The notes below the pieces were generated by a model that worked only from the letters and a program-made list of their open reading frames with translations, had not been told where the DNA came from and did no database searches. A DNA stretch of 5,762 nucleotides, from NCBI GenBank assembly GCA_002499405.1, contig DALH01000030.1, positions 1 to 5,762 of the forward strand, read 5' to 3'. Origin of the DNA: Candidatus Micrarchaeota archaeon UBA95 (GTDB taxonomy: Archaea; Micrarchaeota; Micrarchaeia; Norongarragalinales; Norongarragalinaceae). Positions 5,524 to 5,762 of the stretch are shown piece after piece. How positions within the stretch are numbered: the stretch's first letter is position 1; the number at the start of each line of letters is the position of its first letter. Both the position numbers and the translations under genes were made by a program.

Positions 5524-5762
5524 ATGAAGCTCAAGGTCCTGCCCCTCGCGTTGCTCCTGCTGGCGGCGTGGCTGGCTTGCTCGGACTTTGAATCCGCGAG
5601 GGACAGCACCCTTCCGTGGATGAACCCGGTAGTGTTGCCCGGCGAACTTGAAGCAATGGCGTGGGTGCGCCAGAACACTGCGCCGCGCGCGGTGTTCGTG
5701 AACGACATCTTTGGCGGCGAGTTCTTGATGGGCAACTCGTTGCGCGAGAGCGCGGTGGGCGG
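5524..5762 (+). CDS. Secreted or membrane-anchored protein of unknown function (N-terminal part only)
   Basis: The first 79 codons are present and the gene runs off the right edge. MKLK is followed by a hydrophobic stretch (VLPLALLLLAAWLA, 5-18) and then Cys19, giving WLAC-SD, an imperfect lipobox-like site (Trp at -3). The mature part continues LPWMNPVVLPGELEAMAWV (30-48), NTAPRAVFVNDIFGGE (51-66) and RESAVGG (74-80). The pattern AMxWVxxNT...AVFVxDIxGGE...R...VGG resembles extracytoplasmic domains that I associate with archaeal membrane glycosyltransferase-like proteins; this is a weak recollection and should not be read as a function. It is divergent from the methyltransferase series and probably shares its promoter element. 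Confidence 0.75.
   Translation, partial: MKLKVLPLALLLLAAWLACSDFESARDSTLPWMNPVVLPGELEAMAWVRQNTAPRAVFVNDIFGGEFLMGNSLRESAVG

Noticed and set aside
5496..5735. A 79-codon minus-strand frame upstream of the methyltransferase
   Set aside because: It is antisense to the plus-strand gene that has a clear signal-peptide-like start, and it would run across the shared TATA element. No motif supports it.

Overview
This 5.8-kb window looks like archaeal DNA and is almost entirely coding. The archaeal signs are a fibrillarin-type rRNA 2'-O-methyltransferase gene, TATA-like boxes about 26 bases upstream of start codons (leaderless arrangement), and a very large secreted, sequon-rich surface protein. The surface-protein domain style resembles that of DPANN-type archaea (for example Diapherotrites or Micrarchaeota relatives), but that placement is inference; the archaeal assignment is firm.

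Layout from right to left. At 5524-5762 a plus-strand gene for a secreted or membrane-anchored protein runs off the right edge. It diverges from a four-gene minus-strand series: (1) a Trm9-like class I SAM methyltransferase, 5473-4859; (2) a membrane-anchored protein with two thioredoxin-like CxxC domains, 4872-3931, overlapping gene 1 by 14 bases; (3) a fibrillarin-like methyltransferase, 3926-3260, only 4 bases after gene 2 and carrying a one-base frameshift at an A7 tract; (4) a surface protein of at least 1070 residues, from 3212 off the left edge. No gene-free stretch exceeds about 60 bases. I see no tRNA, rRNA, CRISPR array, IS element or attachment site.

The most interesting part is the surface protein. 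After a signal peptide and several Ig-like or macroglobulin-like beta domains it has three tandem modules of about 105-113 residues. Each is built like a phage tail-collar or fibre-tip module: a [I/L]-x-[F/W]-x-G start, a Gly/Trp segment, two HxH motifs about 30 residues apart, and a closing hydrophobic beta strand after a Pro-x-Tyr. The six HxH motifs recall the metal-coordinating HxH motifs of the T4 long-tail-fibre tip. A C-terminal region rich in Cys and N-glycosylation sequons follows. The neighbouring extracytoplasmic double-CxxC protein is a plausible disulfide-forming partner, although that link is inferred.

Regulation. One AT-rich decamer at 5493-5502 lies at the midpoint between the divergent start codons (5473 and 5524) and could serve as a TATA box in both directions. 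A second TATA-like box precedes the surface-protein gene. The internal gene at 4872 has a good Shine-Dalgarno sequence instead. This fits leaderless first genes and SD-led or coupled internal genes.
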